Source of the DNA: an archaeon | GTDB taxonomy: Archaea; Iainarchaeota; Iainarchaeia; Iainarchaeales; Iainarchaeaceae | Length of the DNA stretch: 11,789 bases | Direction of reading: 5' to 3' | Assembly: GCA_024653865.1 (NCBI GenBank) | Contig: JANLHD010000136.1 | Location: forward strand, 1 to 11,789 | Part shown: one piece after another, positions 6,637 to 11,789 of the stretch | How the letters are laid out: each line of letters starts with the position of its first letter | Numbering within the stretch: position 1 is the stretch's first letter | Position numbers and translations under genes: made by a program | The notes under the pieces: model-generated | What the model was told of the DNA's origin: nothing | Database searches by the model: none | Seen by the model: the letters and a program-made list of their open reading frames with translations, nothing else

Positions 6637-7047
6637 ATGTCCAAAAGAATTTACCTCGACACGAACATCTACGTGGATTACTGCGAAGGCAGGGCGGATT
6701 CAATAAGGCCGCTCCAGGAATTTGCTTTCCGGCTCCTCCAAAAAACATTCGAATGCAAATACGATATCGTGGTCAGCGATTGGCTCTTTCGCGAACTCGA
6801 AAAATCAATCAAGCACAAAGAGCCAATGAACCTTTTGCTATCCGAATTAAAGGCAAAAAACAAGATGTTTTACACCAAATCAACACGATCGGAATTGGCA
6901 AGCGCGCAGAGCCACGAAAACTGGACCGATGCACTTCACGCAATAATCGCAAAAAGAATGGGCTGCAAATTCATAGTAACAAGAAATACCATGGACTTCC
7001 TAGAGTTTTCGCACATCCTCGAGCCCAAACTCCCTGAGGAGCTTTAA
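6637..7047 (+). CDS. PIN-domain ribonuclease (VapC-like toxin)
   Basis: A 136-aa single PIN domain. The metal-binding acidic residues are in place: Asp8 in YLDTNIYVD, Glu53 or Glu55 in DWLFRELEK, Asp98 in TDALHAIIA and Asp120 in VTRNTMDF. This predicts a Mg2+-dependent endoribonuclease of the VapC type, acting on tRNA, rRNA or mRNA. No antitoxin lies upstream in the same direction. Instead the gene converges with an RHH-protein gene and overlaps it by 48 bp at the 3' ends (7000-7047). The start is the only ATG matching family length and is probably leaderless. It could also be a housekeeping PIN protein rather than a toxin. Confidence 0.85.
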   Translation: MSKRIYLDTNIYVDYCEGRADSIRPLQEFAFRLLQKTFECKYDIVVSDWLFRELEKSIKHKEPMNLLLSELKAKNKMFYTKSTRSELASAQSHENWTDALHAIIAKRMGCKFIVTRNTMDFLEFSHILEPKLPEEL

Positions 7048-7305
7048 CTTGTCCTGTTCGGTGTCCTTCAAAAAAGATTGGAAAAGCTCTTCGCGCTCCT
7101 TCTTCGAAAGCCTCTTGACCTCACTTGTGCCCATAGCCGAGCGTATTCTTTCAATAGATGCCTTCAGTTCGATGTCATCAACCTTCTCCCTTAGCGCCTG
7201 CCTTGTTAATTCTTGGACGCCATTAAAGCCGCTTTCCTTCGCAATCTGAACACACTTTGAATAAAGCGTCCCCGGCACCCTTAAGTGAATCATCTTCCCC
7301 TGCAT
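7000..7305 (-). CDS. Ribbon-helix-helix DNA-binding protein (candidate antitoxin of the PIN protein)
   Basis: A 101-aa protein whose N-terminal part (MIHLRVPGTLYSKCVQIAKE, then VQELTRQALREKV) has the beta-strand, helix, helix layout of RHH regulators. A charged helical C-terminus follows (about 46-101). Possible starts are ATG at 7323, 7305 and 7293. 7305 is chosen because TTAAATAT on the minus strand (7334-7327) sits about 26 nt upstream, right for a leaderless message; 7293 has GGGG upstream and is the alternative. Three ATGATA repeats spaced 10 bp overlap the promoter, suggesting autoregulation. The 3' end overlaps the PIN gene by 48 bp on the opposite strand. The long C-terminus could be the part that binds a toxin, but this pairing is inferred from position. 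Confidence 0.8.
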   Translation of the reverse strand: MQGKMIHLRVPGTLYSKCVQIAKESGFNGVQELTRQALREKVDDIELKASIERIRSAMGTSEVKRLSKKEREELFQSFLKDTEQDKLKLLREFGLEDVRKL

Positions 7306-7330
7306 GATACAATATGATACCAAATGATAT
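7304..7330. repeat. Three 10-bp-spaced ATGATA repeats at the RHH promoter
   Basis: ATGATAC (7304-7310), ATGATAC (7314-7320) and ATGATAT (7324-7330) recur at exactly 10 bp. They reach from the start codon of the RHH gene to its TATA box. RHH proteins bind tandem short repeats as dimers, so this is a good candidate autoregulatory operator. Confidence 0.6.
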
Positions 7331-7377
7331 TTAAGGTTTTTGCAAAAAATGCATTATTCCTTCACAATAACAAAAGC

Positions 7378-7407
7378 CTTTTAAATAAGTAATCCCGAGA
7401 GATTACT
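7378..7407 (+). promoter_or_regulatory. Promoter and inverted-repeat operator of the RHH-MazF pair
   Basis: CTTTTAAATAA (7378-7388) is a TATA box centred about 25 nt before the ATG at 7408, so the message is probably leaderless. A perfect 7-bp inverted repeat with a 6-nt spacer, AGTAATC-CCGAGA-GATTACT (7388-7407), fills the space from the TATA box to the base before the start codon. This is the expected position for an antitoxin operator. Confidence 0.65.
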
Positions 7408-7635
7408 ATGAAGACCATTACAATCAAGCTTCCCGAAGACGAGGCAAAAGAACTCAACGCTTATGTGAAGAAGCGCAATTACCCCTCAAAATCCGAATTC
7501 ATCAGAAACCTAATCATGGAGCGCATGGACAGGACCCGGCAGGAAAAAATAGGCTGGATGATGATGGCGGAAAAATCCATGAAAAAAATTTGGGACAATA
7601 AAAAAGACGACGAAATGTGGGGCAGGTACATTTGA
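7408..7635 (+). CDS. RHH-family antitoxin (MazE-like partner of the MazF protein)
   Basis: A 75-aa protein beginning MKTITIKLPEDEAKELNAYV, with YPSKSEFIRNLIMERM completing an N-terminal RHH fold (about 1-45). The charged C-terminal tail (46-75, ending DDEMWGRYI) is expected to wrap the toxin. It is followed directly by a MazF/PemK gene whose start overlaps this stop, the classic antitoxin-toxin order. The TATA box and 20-bp inverted repeat upstream fit autorepression by the antitoxin or complex. It lies divergent to the other RHH gene, 102 bp away. Confidence 0.87.
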   Translation: MKTITIKLPEDEAKELNAYVKKRNYPSKSEFIRNLIMERMDRTRQEKIGWMMMAEKSMKKIWDNKKDDEMWGRYI

Positions 7636-7982
7636 TTGAACAGCGCGACCTGCTGCTAGTGCCCTTCCCGTTTTCAGACCAATCGGGAAAAAAAGTAAGG
7701 CCGGTTGTAGTAATAAGCAACAAAGAATTCAACGCCCACTCCGAAGACCTTGTGGTTGTTGGAATCACCACCAACACATCAAAGGGCAAATACACGCTAG
7801 GCCTTGCAACTTCTGATTTGGAAGAGGGAAAACTGTACGCCAAATGCGCAATAAAAACCGAAAATATGCTAAAAATTGACAGGCAACTATTTATTGTAAA
7901 AAAAATAGGGAAAATAAGCAAAGCAAAACACGAATCAATTATCGCAATGATAAACAAAATCATTTCCAAAAACAACAATTAG
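7632..7982 (+). CDS. MazF/PemK-family endoribonuclease toxin
   Basis: A protein of about 116 aa with the MazF core: RDLLLVPFPFSDQSGKKVRP near the N-terminus, VVVISN, VVVGITTN, and a C-terminal LFIVKKIGKIS. This is the SH3-like fold of sequence-specific mRNA interferases, and the Arg-Pro block after the first strand pair is conserved. The start chosen is TTG at 7632, which overlaps the antitoxin TGA (TTGA), has GGGGCAGGT just upstream and gives normal family length. GTG at 7617 would add five residues but lacks a ribosome site. Translation is probably coupled to the antitoxin. Confidence 0.87.
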   Translation: MIEQRDLLLVPFPFSDQSGKKVRPVVVISNKEFNAHSEDLVVVGITTNTSKGKYTLGLATSDLEEGKLYAKCAIKTENMLKIDRQLFIVKKIGKISKAKHESIIAMINKIISKNNN

Positions 7983-8026
7983 CTCTTGGCCCATGCAAAA
8001 ATGCCCCAAGAATCCTGGACGGCAAC

Positions 8027-8035
8027 CTTATATAC
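8027..8035 (+). promoter_or_regulatory. TATA box of acdB
   Basis: CTTATATAC is centred 26 nt before the ATG at 8057, and no ribosome site precedes that ATG, so the transcript is probably leaderless. It lies in the 74-nt gap after mazF and gives acdB its own promoter. Confidence 0.65.
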
Positions 8036-8056
8036 AAATTTTGCCACCATCCTACC

Positions 8057-8683
8057 ATGAACACGCTCTCGCTCCTTGAATCCCAAAAAATGGCGCAAAA
8101 ATACGGCATCAAATTCGCGCAATCCAAAAACGCGGCAAGCGAAGAGGAACTCGAAAAAGCCTGCGCAGAGCTTGGGTTCCCAATCGCAATGAAAATTGTT
8201 TCCTCCCAAATATCGCACAAAACAGACGTGGGAGGCGTTGCAATAAACATAGAATCGCTAACGCAGGCAAAAAAAAAGTTTTCTGAAATGAAAAAACTCG
8301 AAGGATTTGAGGCAATAGCCCTGCAAAAAATGCTGCGCGGAAAAGAAATCATCATCGGCGGAAAGCGCGACGTGCAATTCGGCCCAACCGTGCTAGTGGG
8401 CCTTGGGGGTATTTTTGTCGAAGTATTCAAGGATTACAGAATAGGAATCTGCCCCATAAAAAGAACCGAGGCAAAAGAAATGCTAGAAAGCCTAAAGGCA
8501 TACCCCGTGCTTGCGGGAGTGCGCGGAAAAAAAGGGGTTAATTTGCGCGAAGTCGAAGACGCAATAATCTCAATTAGCAGGCTCATGATGAAGGAAAAAA
8601 AAGTGCAGGAACTAGACATCAACCCGCTGATTGCGAACTCGAAAAACGCGCTCGCGGTGGATGCACGCATAGTGGTGGAGTGA
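8057..8683 (+). CDS. ADP-forming acyl-CoA (acetyl-CoA) synthetase beta subunit, ATP-grasp
   Basis: A 208-aa ATP-grasp subunit of acetate-CoA ligase (ADP-forming), which converts acyl-CoA, ADP and phosphate to acid, CoA and ATP, the main archaeal substrate-level phosphorylation step. Hallmarks are GFPIAMKIVSSQISHKTDVG with the catalytic-type His54 and GGV following, LRGKEIIIGGKRD, FGPTVLVGLGGIFVEVFKD, and the metal-site ELDINPL near the C-terminus. It is slightly shorter than the usual 230 or so. The alpha subunit (CoA-binding and phospho-His) is not in this window; alpha and beta are often separate genes in archaea. The stop is followed within 4 nt by a small gene. Confidence 0.9.
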   Translation: MNTLSLLESQKMAQKYGIKFAQSKNAASEEELEKACAELGFPIAMKIVSSQISHKTDVGGVAINIESLTQAKKKFSEMKKLEGFEAIALQKMLRGKEIIIGGKRDVQFGPTVLVGLGGIFVEVFKDYRIGICPIKRTEAKEMLESLKAYPVLAGVRGKKGVNLREVEDAIISISRLMMKEKKVQELDINPLIANSKNALAVDARIVVE

Positions 8684-8686
8684 AAT

Positions 8687-8929
8687 TTGCGCCCAAAAAA
8701 AATTCCAAGCGCGCAGCTTCGAAGGCGCGCAAAGCTCGTGGAAAAAATCCAAGAAACCGCAGCAAGGCTTCGGAAAAAATTTGGCGAAAAAAAAGAACCC
8801 GCGCCCGCCCCAGGGATGGAAAAAAAGCCTTTTGCGCCTTTCCAGGAAGGGGAATTTCAAAGCTACAATTCACACGGAAAGCCAACCCAAATAGGAAGAA
8901 AAAGGCGCAAACTCGACCGCGGCATCTGA
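8687..8929 (+). CDS. Small basic hypothetical protein
   Basis: 80 residues, not recognised. The N-terminal part (LRRRAKLVEKIQETAARLRK) is a likely amphipathic helix, the middle is Pro-rich (KKEPAPAPGMEKKPFAPF), and the tail is strongly basic (QIGRKRRKLDRG). The start is TTG at 8687, supported by GGAGTGA 4 nt upstream inside the acdB end. A competing GTG frame from 8680 (94 aa) overlaps acdB by 4 nt, but its product is almost uniform Lys/Arg with unlikely composition. Many GAA/AAA/CTC codons favour the 8687 frame. A nucleic-acid-binding role is possible but unproven. Probably cotranscribed with acdB. Confidence 0.6.
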   Translation: MRPKKIPSAQLRRRAKLVEKIQETAARLRKKFGEKKEPAPAPGMEKKPFAPFQEGEFQSYNSHGKPTQIGRKRRKLDRGI

Positions 8930-8963
8930 ATGAAATTTTTCCCTTTTTTTCCAAATACAAATA

Positions 8964-8996
8964 AATATAACTTGCAATATAACTTATTACAGGTGG
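8964..8996 (+). promoter_or_regulatory. Direct-repeat promoter region and ribosome site of the AbrB-VapC pair
   Basis: AATATAACTT occurs at 8964-8973 and again at 8976-8985, a 12-bp period; either copy could serve as the TATA element. AGGTGG at 8991-8996 is a ribosome site 5 nt before the ATG at 9002. Repeats at this position are likely the binding site for the AbrB-type antitoxin. Confidence 0.5.
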
Positions 8997-9001
8997 TTTT
9001 A

Positions 9002-9199
9002 ATGGAGGCAGTGGTAAGGGTAAAAAAGGTCGGGGGCTCGCTCATGGCGCGCATACCAAAGAAAATGGCGGGAGAGCTCAACATTACCGACAACGAGGAC
9101 ATCCTACTAAGCGTAAAAAAACGCAAAAAAAGCTTTTTTGGAATAGCCCCCGGGATAGGGGAATTTACGGAGAAAGATCGGCTTGACTCGCGCGAATAA
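9002..9199 (+). CDS. AbrB/SpoVT-type antitoxin (VapB-like)
   Basis: A 65-aa protein with an N-terminal swapped-hairpin domain: MEAVVRVKKVGGSLMARIPK followed by KMAGELNITDNEDILLSV is the AbrB/MazE pattern (strand, G-S loop, IPK, short helix, D.ILL strand). The C-terminal tail (FGIAPGIGEFTEKDRLDS) is the probable toxin-binding part. The frame extends upstream to 8930, but the ATG at 9002 is set by AGGTGG and by the family start. It overlaps the following PIN gene by 17 nt, the typical antitoxin-first order. Confidence 0.87.
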   Translation: MEAVVRVKKVGGSLMARIPKKMAGELNITDNEDILLSVKKRKKSFFGIAPGIGEFTEKDRLDSRE

Positions 9200-9578
9200 G
9201 ACCATAATAGATTCCTCCGCATGGATCGAGTATTTTCGCGCCACACAACAAGGAGAAAAAGCCAGAAAAATACTCGAAGAAAGCCGGCAAAAAATAATTA
9301 CCCCTAACATTGTGGCGGCTGAAGTCACCAGCAAAATGAAAAGGGTGGGGGAAAATTATGAAGCAGCAATACAGGCAATCAAAAGCCTCTCAATTCCCGC
9401 CGAAGAAACACAGGAAGATTACATCAATGCGGGAACAAGGCACGCGGAACTTCGCAAAAAACACCCGGGAATCAGCCTTGCCGACGCAATTATACTCACA
9501 ATAGCCGAAAAAAACAGGGCAAAAATACTCACAAAAGACGCCCACCTCGCCGGAAAAAACACCATACTGCTCAAATAA
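9183..9578 (+). CDS. vapC: VapC-type PIN-domain toxin
   Basis: A 131-aa PIN ribonuclease. All four acidic positions are visible: Asp10 in TIIDSSAWIEYF, Glu47 in NIVAAEVTSKM, Asp101 in SLADAIILTIAE and Asp119 in ILTKDAHLAG. The start is TTG at 9183 inside the antitoxin gene, the only start giving the complete first strand; no ATG is available before the catalytic Asp. The 17-nt overlap implies translational coupling with the AbrB-type antitoxin. It is distinct from the PIN protein at 6637, with little similarity beyond the motif residues. Confidence 0.9.
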   Translation: MTRANKTIIDSSAWIEYFRATQQGEKARKILEESRQKIITPNIVAAEVTSKMKRVGENYEAAIQAIKSLSIPAEETQEDYINAGTRHAELRKKHPGISLADAIILTIAEKNRAKILTKDAHLAGKNTILLK

Positions 9579-9590
9579 AAAAAACCCAAA

Positions 9591-9610
9591 AATCAACCAA
9601 TTAGTTGATT
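9591..9610. repeat. Inverted repeat after vapC
   Basis: AATCAAC-CAATTA-GTTGATT is a perfect 7-bp inverted repeat with a 6-nt spacer, 12 nt after the vapC stop and 16 nt before a TATA-like box at 9627. No T-run follows, so an operator for the downstream operon is as likely as a terminator. Confidence 0.45.
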
Positions 9611-9625
9611 CAAGTTCAACCGCAG

Positions 9626-9634
9626 GTATATTAA
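9626..9634 (+). promoter_or_regulatory. Candidate TATA box of the winged-helix/surface protein operon
   Basis: GTATATTAA is followed by TCG. It would start transcription near 9655, giving a leader of about 90 nt that contains the hairpin at 9694-9719. Confidence 0.45.
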
Positions 9635-9693
9635 TCGCCGCAACAGGATTCTGAATGCAGATTGATTTGCCGAATCGGCGGTCTCTGCTCGCC

Positions 9694-9719
9694 CCCTCGC
9701 CTCGCTTGCGGGGCGAGGG
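9694..9719 (+). other. GC-rich hairpin in the leader of the surface operon
   Basis: CCCTCGCCTCG (9694-9704) pairs with CGGGGCGAGGG (9709-9719) over 11 positions, one a T-G wobble, closed by the 4-nt loop CTTG. Just upstream GCCGA-A-TCGGC (9669-9679) also folds, and GCAGA (9658-9662) can pair with TCTGC (9684-9688) around it. The block is far more GC-rich than its surroundings. It could be a structured leader RNA or a copy of a dispersed palindromic repeat. Not followed by a T-run. Confidence 0.55.
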
Positions 9720-9745
9720 ATTCCACTTACGGGGGTTTTGTGGGA

Positions 9746-10033
9746 ATGAAGATGTATGAAGCAGCGCTCTTCAAGCTCGCGCTCAAGGGAACAATAACAT
9801 TGGAACAGGCCAAAATCCTAAAGGCGCTGCACAACAAAGAGTGCGCAATAACAGCTCTCCAAAAGGAAACAGGAATCGGCATGTACACGCTCTTTGAAGA
9901 ACTCGAAACACTGGAAAAAAAAGGCATTGTGGCACAGCGCGCAGGCCTCTACCTAATCGAGAACTTTGAAGAAAAAATAAGCGAACTAATAGGCGAGAGG
10001 GAACTGCAAGCAATACGCGCAACGGCACAATAA
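9746..10033 (+). CDS. Small winged-helix-like DNA-binding protein
   Basis: 95 residues beginning MKMYEAALFKLALKG. The helices ITLEQAKILKALHNKE and AITALQKETGIGMYTLFEEL, then ELETLEKKGIVAQRAGLYLI, read as a winged helix-turn-helix with a hydrophobic wing, ending in an acidic helix. The specific family is not recognised. The frame is open back to 9662 through the hairpin, but the ATG at 9746 is preferred because the upstream translation has no protein-like character; ATG 9752 is a near alternative. It sits 27 nt before the surface-protein gene in the same direction, so it may regulate that operon. Confidence 0.7.
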   Translation: MKMYEAALFKLALKGTITLEQAKILKALHNKECAITALQKETGIGMYTLFEELETLEKKGIVAQRAGLYLIENFEEKISELIGERELQAIRATAQ

Positions 10034-10060
10034 AAAAACACGAAAAAAAGGCGAAAAAAA

Positions 10061-11347
10061 ATGGACACAAAAAAGGCGGGCGGGAAAATTGGGAATGACC
10101 CAAAAGCCGAGCAGACACTAACTTCAAAAAAAGAATTACCGATAATAGCGGCAATAATACTTGGAGTGGCACTCATAGGCGCCATGGCTGTTTTTGCCAA
10201 TTTTGACGGTTCACAAGCAACGGGACTCGCAATCCTGCCAGATATTGATGAAGTGCAACAGAAAACAGAACAGGAACTAGAGGAAAATTTGAACATCGAA
10301 ACCCAAGGCGAATTACAAGAAACCGAAGAACCTGCTGAACAGCCAACATTCAGGGAAACCGAGGATGAAAATGCACAAAAGCAGAATACCCAGCAAGAAG
10401 ACACGGGATCCGAACCCAAAGTGGACGACTCAGCCCAAAAAATTATGGACCCTAAAGAAAACAATGCGCCAGAAATACTCTCGTTTGCACCACAAAACCT
10501 AGAAAAAATCAAGGAGGGAGAGACTATTGAATTTTCTGTAGAGGCAACCGATGCGGACGGGGACAACCTGGAATATACGTGGTTTGTCGACAGAAAAATC
10601 AGGGGCACAAAAGAAAAAATTTATACGTTCAAGGCAGGATATTCTTCAGCCGGACAAACAAATATAGAAGTGATAATATCTGATGGGCAAAACGAGACCA
10701 AAAAAACTTGGACGGTCCTGATAAAAAGCAACATTTGCCAACTAGAAATTGAAGACGGAAAACCCATCGATAAAGACCTTGTCCTCTGCCCGGAAAAATA
10801 TACCCTTCCAAGCGGGCTGGACATCAACGCAAGCAACATAAGAATTGACTGCAGGGGCGCAATAATAGACGGAAACCGGTCAGGAGAAAACGGAATAAAA
10901 ATCCATGGAGTAAACAACGTCCGCATTGAAAACTGCAACATATCGAAGTATCGGACGGGACTAAACATAGAAAACTCAAGCGGAACATTTATTTCAAAAA
11001 ACACCATAAGCACAAACCAAACAGGCATAAATATAAAGAACGCATCAGAACTCACAATTCAGAACAATGAAATAACCCAAAACAACATCAACGGCATCCA
11101 AGCACAAGACATCAATACCACCACCATACAACGAAATACCATAAGCACAAATTTTGACAACGGGTTATACCTGATGGGCTCCAATAATACAATTACCAGA
11201 AATACTATTGCGGACAACCTCAAAGTAGGCATTTACCTATATTATGGATCCGAAAACACCATTACATACAACACATTCAGGTCCAATGGAGAAGCATTCA
11301 GAGTAAATACAATAGAAAACAAGGCAAGTCCAAATTACATGAAGTGA
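10061..11347 (+). CDS. Membrane-anchored surface protein with Ig/PKD-like domain and NosD-like beta-helix
   Basis: A 428-aa exported protein. A basic N-terminus and one hydrophobic helix (about residues 25-46) serve as signal anchor. Residues about 55-133 form an acidic, Gln/Glu-rich disordered linker. About 134-222 is an Ig/PKD-like domain with the calcium-type stretch DADGDNLEYTWFVD and a final WTVLIK. From about 226 two Cys (in NICQLE and LVLCPEKY) lead into a right-handed parallel beta-helix with repeats such as NGIKIHGVNNVRIENCNIS, TISTNQTGINIKNASELTIQ and ITRNTIADNLKVGIYL. Several N-x-S/T sequons suggest N-glycosylation. Beta-helices of this NosD/PbH1 type bind or cut polysaccharides, but no catalytic residues are identifiable. 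Codons look more AT-rich (many ATA, AAT, CAA) than in the core genes. Confidence 0.87.
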   Translation: MDTKKAGGKIGNDPKAEQTLTSKKELPIIAAIILGVALIGAMAVFANFDGSQATGLAILPDIDEVQQKTEQELEENLNIETQGELQETEEPAEQPTFRETEDENAQKQNTQQEDTGSEPKVDDSAQKIMDPKENNAPEILSFAPQNLEKIKEGETIEFSVEATDADGDNLEYTWFVDRKIRGTKEKIYTFKAGYSSAGQTNIEVIISDGQNETKKTWTVLIKSNICQLEIEDGKPIDKDLVLCPEKYTLPSGLDINASNIRIDCRGAIIDGNRSGENGIKIHGVNNVRIENCNISKYRTGLNIENSSGTFISKNTISTNQTGINIKNASELTIQNNEITQNNINGIQAQDINTTTIQRNTISTNFDNGLYLMGSNNTITRNTIADNLKVGIYLYYGSENTITYNTFRSNGEAFRVNTIENKASPNYMK

Positions 11348-11353
11348 AAAATA

Positions 11354-11789
11354 ATGAAGGTTAACACGAAAATTCTGGCAGCTGTTTCGGCACTATCCGC
11401 AATAGCCATAGTGGCACTCTTATACCTGCTTTCATCCAACACAGTCGCCCTTGAAACCCAAGGGTTAGTCGGGTTGTCAGCACAGGAACCACAGACAAAT
11501 ACAACAATTGGCAGAATTTTACAAAGTTCCGGCTTGGCAGAAACCGAAAATGTGACTGCAAAAATGGAAGGCGCCACTGACGCAATCCAATACAATACCA
11601 GAGAAGAGACAGCAAAAACATATCCCCCTAAACTAAGCTATTTCGAGCAAAAAAAAGCCGAACAATTGGAAACAAGATGCATCGGCTGCAACGCGGGATT
11701 TGTGGACGTTTCGCCCCAGGCAATGCAGGGAATACAGGCAAAAATAGCACTCAAAAAAGACGGCCGCGAAACCGCAAAATCGGATAAAG
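11354..11789 (+). CDS. Membrane-anchored extracytoplasmic protein, 3' partial
   Basis: Starts with ATG at 11354, 6 nt after the surface-protein stop, and stays open to the window end (145 complete codons). The N-terminus MKVNTKILAAVSALSAIAIV continuing into ALLYLLSS is a signal anchor. The following segment is polar, Gln/Thr/Glu-rich and probably disordered (TQGLVGLSAQEPQTNTTIG). A CIGC pair lies near residue 112, perhaps for a disulfide or metal. No domain is recognised in the visible part. The same layout as the upstream protein (anchor, then a hydrophobic G-L segment, then an acidic linker) suggests a related surface component of one operon. Confidence 0.75.
   Translation, partial: MKVNTKILAAVSALSAIAIVALLYLLSSNTVALETQGLVGLSAQEPQTNTTIGRILQSSGLAETENVTAKMEGATDAIQYNTREETAKTYPPKLSYFEQKKAEQLETRCIGCNAGFVDVSPQAMQGIQAKIALKKDGRETAKSDK

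Noticed and set aside
6533..6748. Minus-strand frame with one hydrophobic stretch near the PIN start
   Set aside because: Antisense to the PIN gene, no promoter or ribosome site, and it reads across the direct repeats.
6354..7037. Plus-strand open frame of 227 codons across the aCPSF2 start and PIN gene
   Set aside because: Overlaps the well-supported PIN frame and intergenic repeats; no recognisable protein pattern or start signal.
6549..7330. CRISPR array or IS ends suggested by the short repeats
   Set aside because: Units are only 7-10 bp with no spacers, and no Cas or transposase gene is present.
8680..8964. GTG-started frame overlapping acdB by 4 nt
   Set aside because: Product is almost all Lys, Arg, Ala and Pro; the 8687 frame has better composition and a ribosome site.
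9662..9745. Upstream extension of the winged-helix protein from a TTG
   Set aside because: It would encode the GC-rich hairpin (Cys/Gly/Pro-rich, not protein-like); the ATG at 9746 fits the domain.
9655..9745. tRNA-like or attachment-site remnant
   Set aside because: The hairpin lacks a T-loop TTC motif, anticodon arm and acceptor pairing, and no integrase is present.

Overview
The window is archaeal. It carries an archaeal-type phosphopantothenate synthetase, FtsZ, an archaeal beta-CASP ribonuclease of the aCPSF2 type, NMD3, a COG1709-type XRE regulator, an ADP-forming acyl-CoA synthetase beta subunit and a tRNA-Arg without an encoded CCA. Many genes have a TATA box centred about 25-28 nt before the start codon, so they are probably leaderless; others have GGAGG/GGTGA-type ribosome sites. 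Compact coding, 4-nt overlaps and short proteins would fit a small-genome DPANN lineage (Diapherotrites/Micrarchaeota-like), but that placement is inference.

Layout. 1-1147: 3' part of a coenzyme A biosynthesis gene overlapping a SEC59/DGK1-type lipid-alcohol kinase gene. 1209-1283: tRNA-Arg(CCT). 1472-2542: ftsZ, followed by an intrinsic-like terminator. 2614-3606: a 51-aa two-helix membrane protein (minus) and an XRE regulator (plus), transcribed divergently from two promoters that are mirror copies of each other. 3603-6427 (minus): an operon of aCPSF2, a six-helix membrane protein and NMD3, whose last gene shares a CTAG stop palindrome with the regulator.

6549-9578: a toxin-antitoxin-rich stretch. 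It has a PIN nuclease converging with and overlapping an RHH protein, then a co-directional RHH-MazF pair, then an AbrB-VapC pair. Between the last two sit acdB and a small basic hypothetical gene. Almost every module has its own phased repeats or inverted repeat at its promoter, as expected for autoregulated antitoxins.

9591-11789: a GC-rich hairpin leader, a small winged-helix-like protein, a membrane-anchored surface protein (acidic linker, Ig/PKD-like domain, NosD-like beta-helix) and the start of a second anchored extracytoplasmic protein. Together these look like a regulated cell-surface operon that runs off the window.

No CRISPR array, insertion sequence, transposase, integrase or rRNA is visible. 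The strongest candidates for something undescribed are the mirrored promoter pair at 2786-2887 with its small membrane protein, and the convergent overlapping PIN/RHH pair at 6637-7305.
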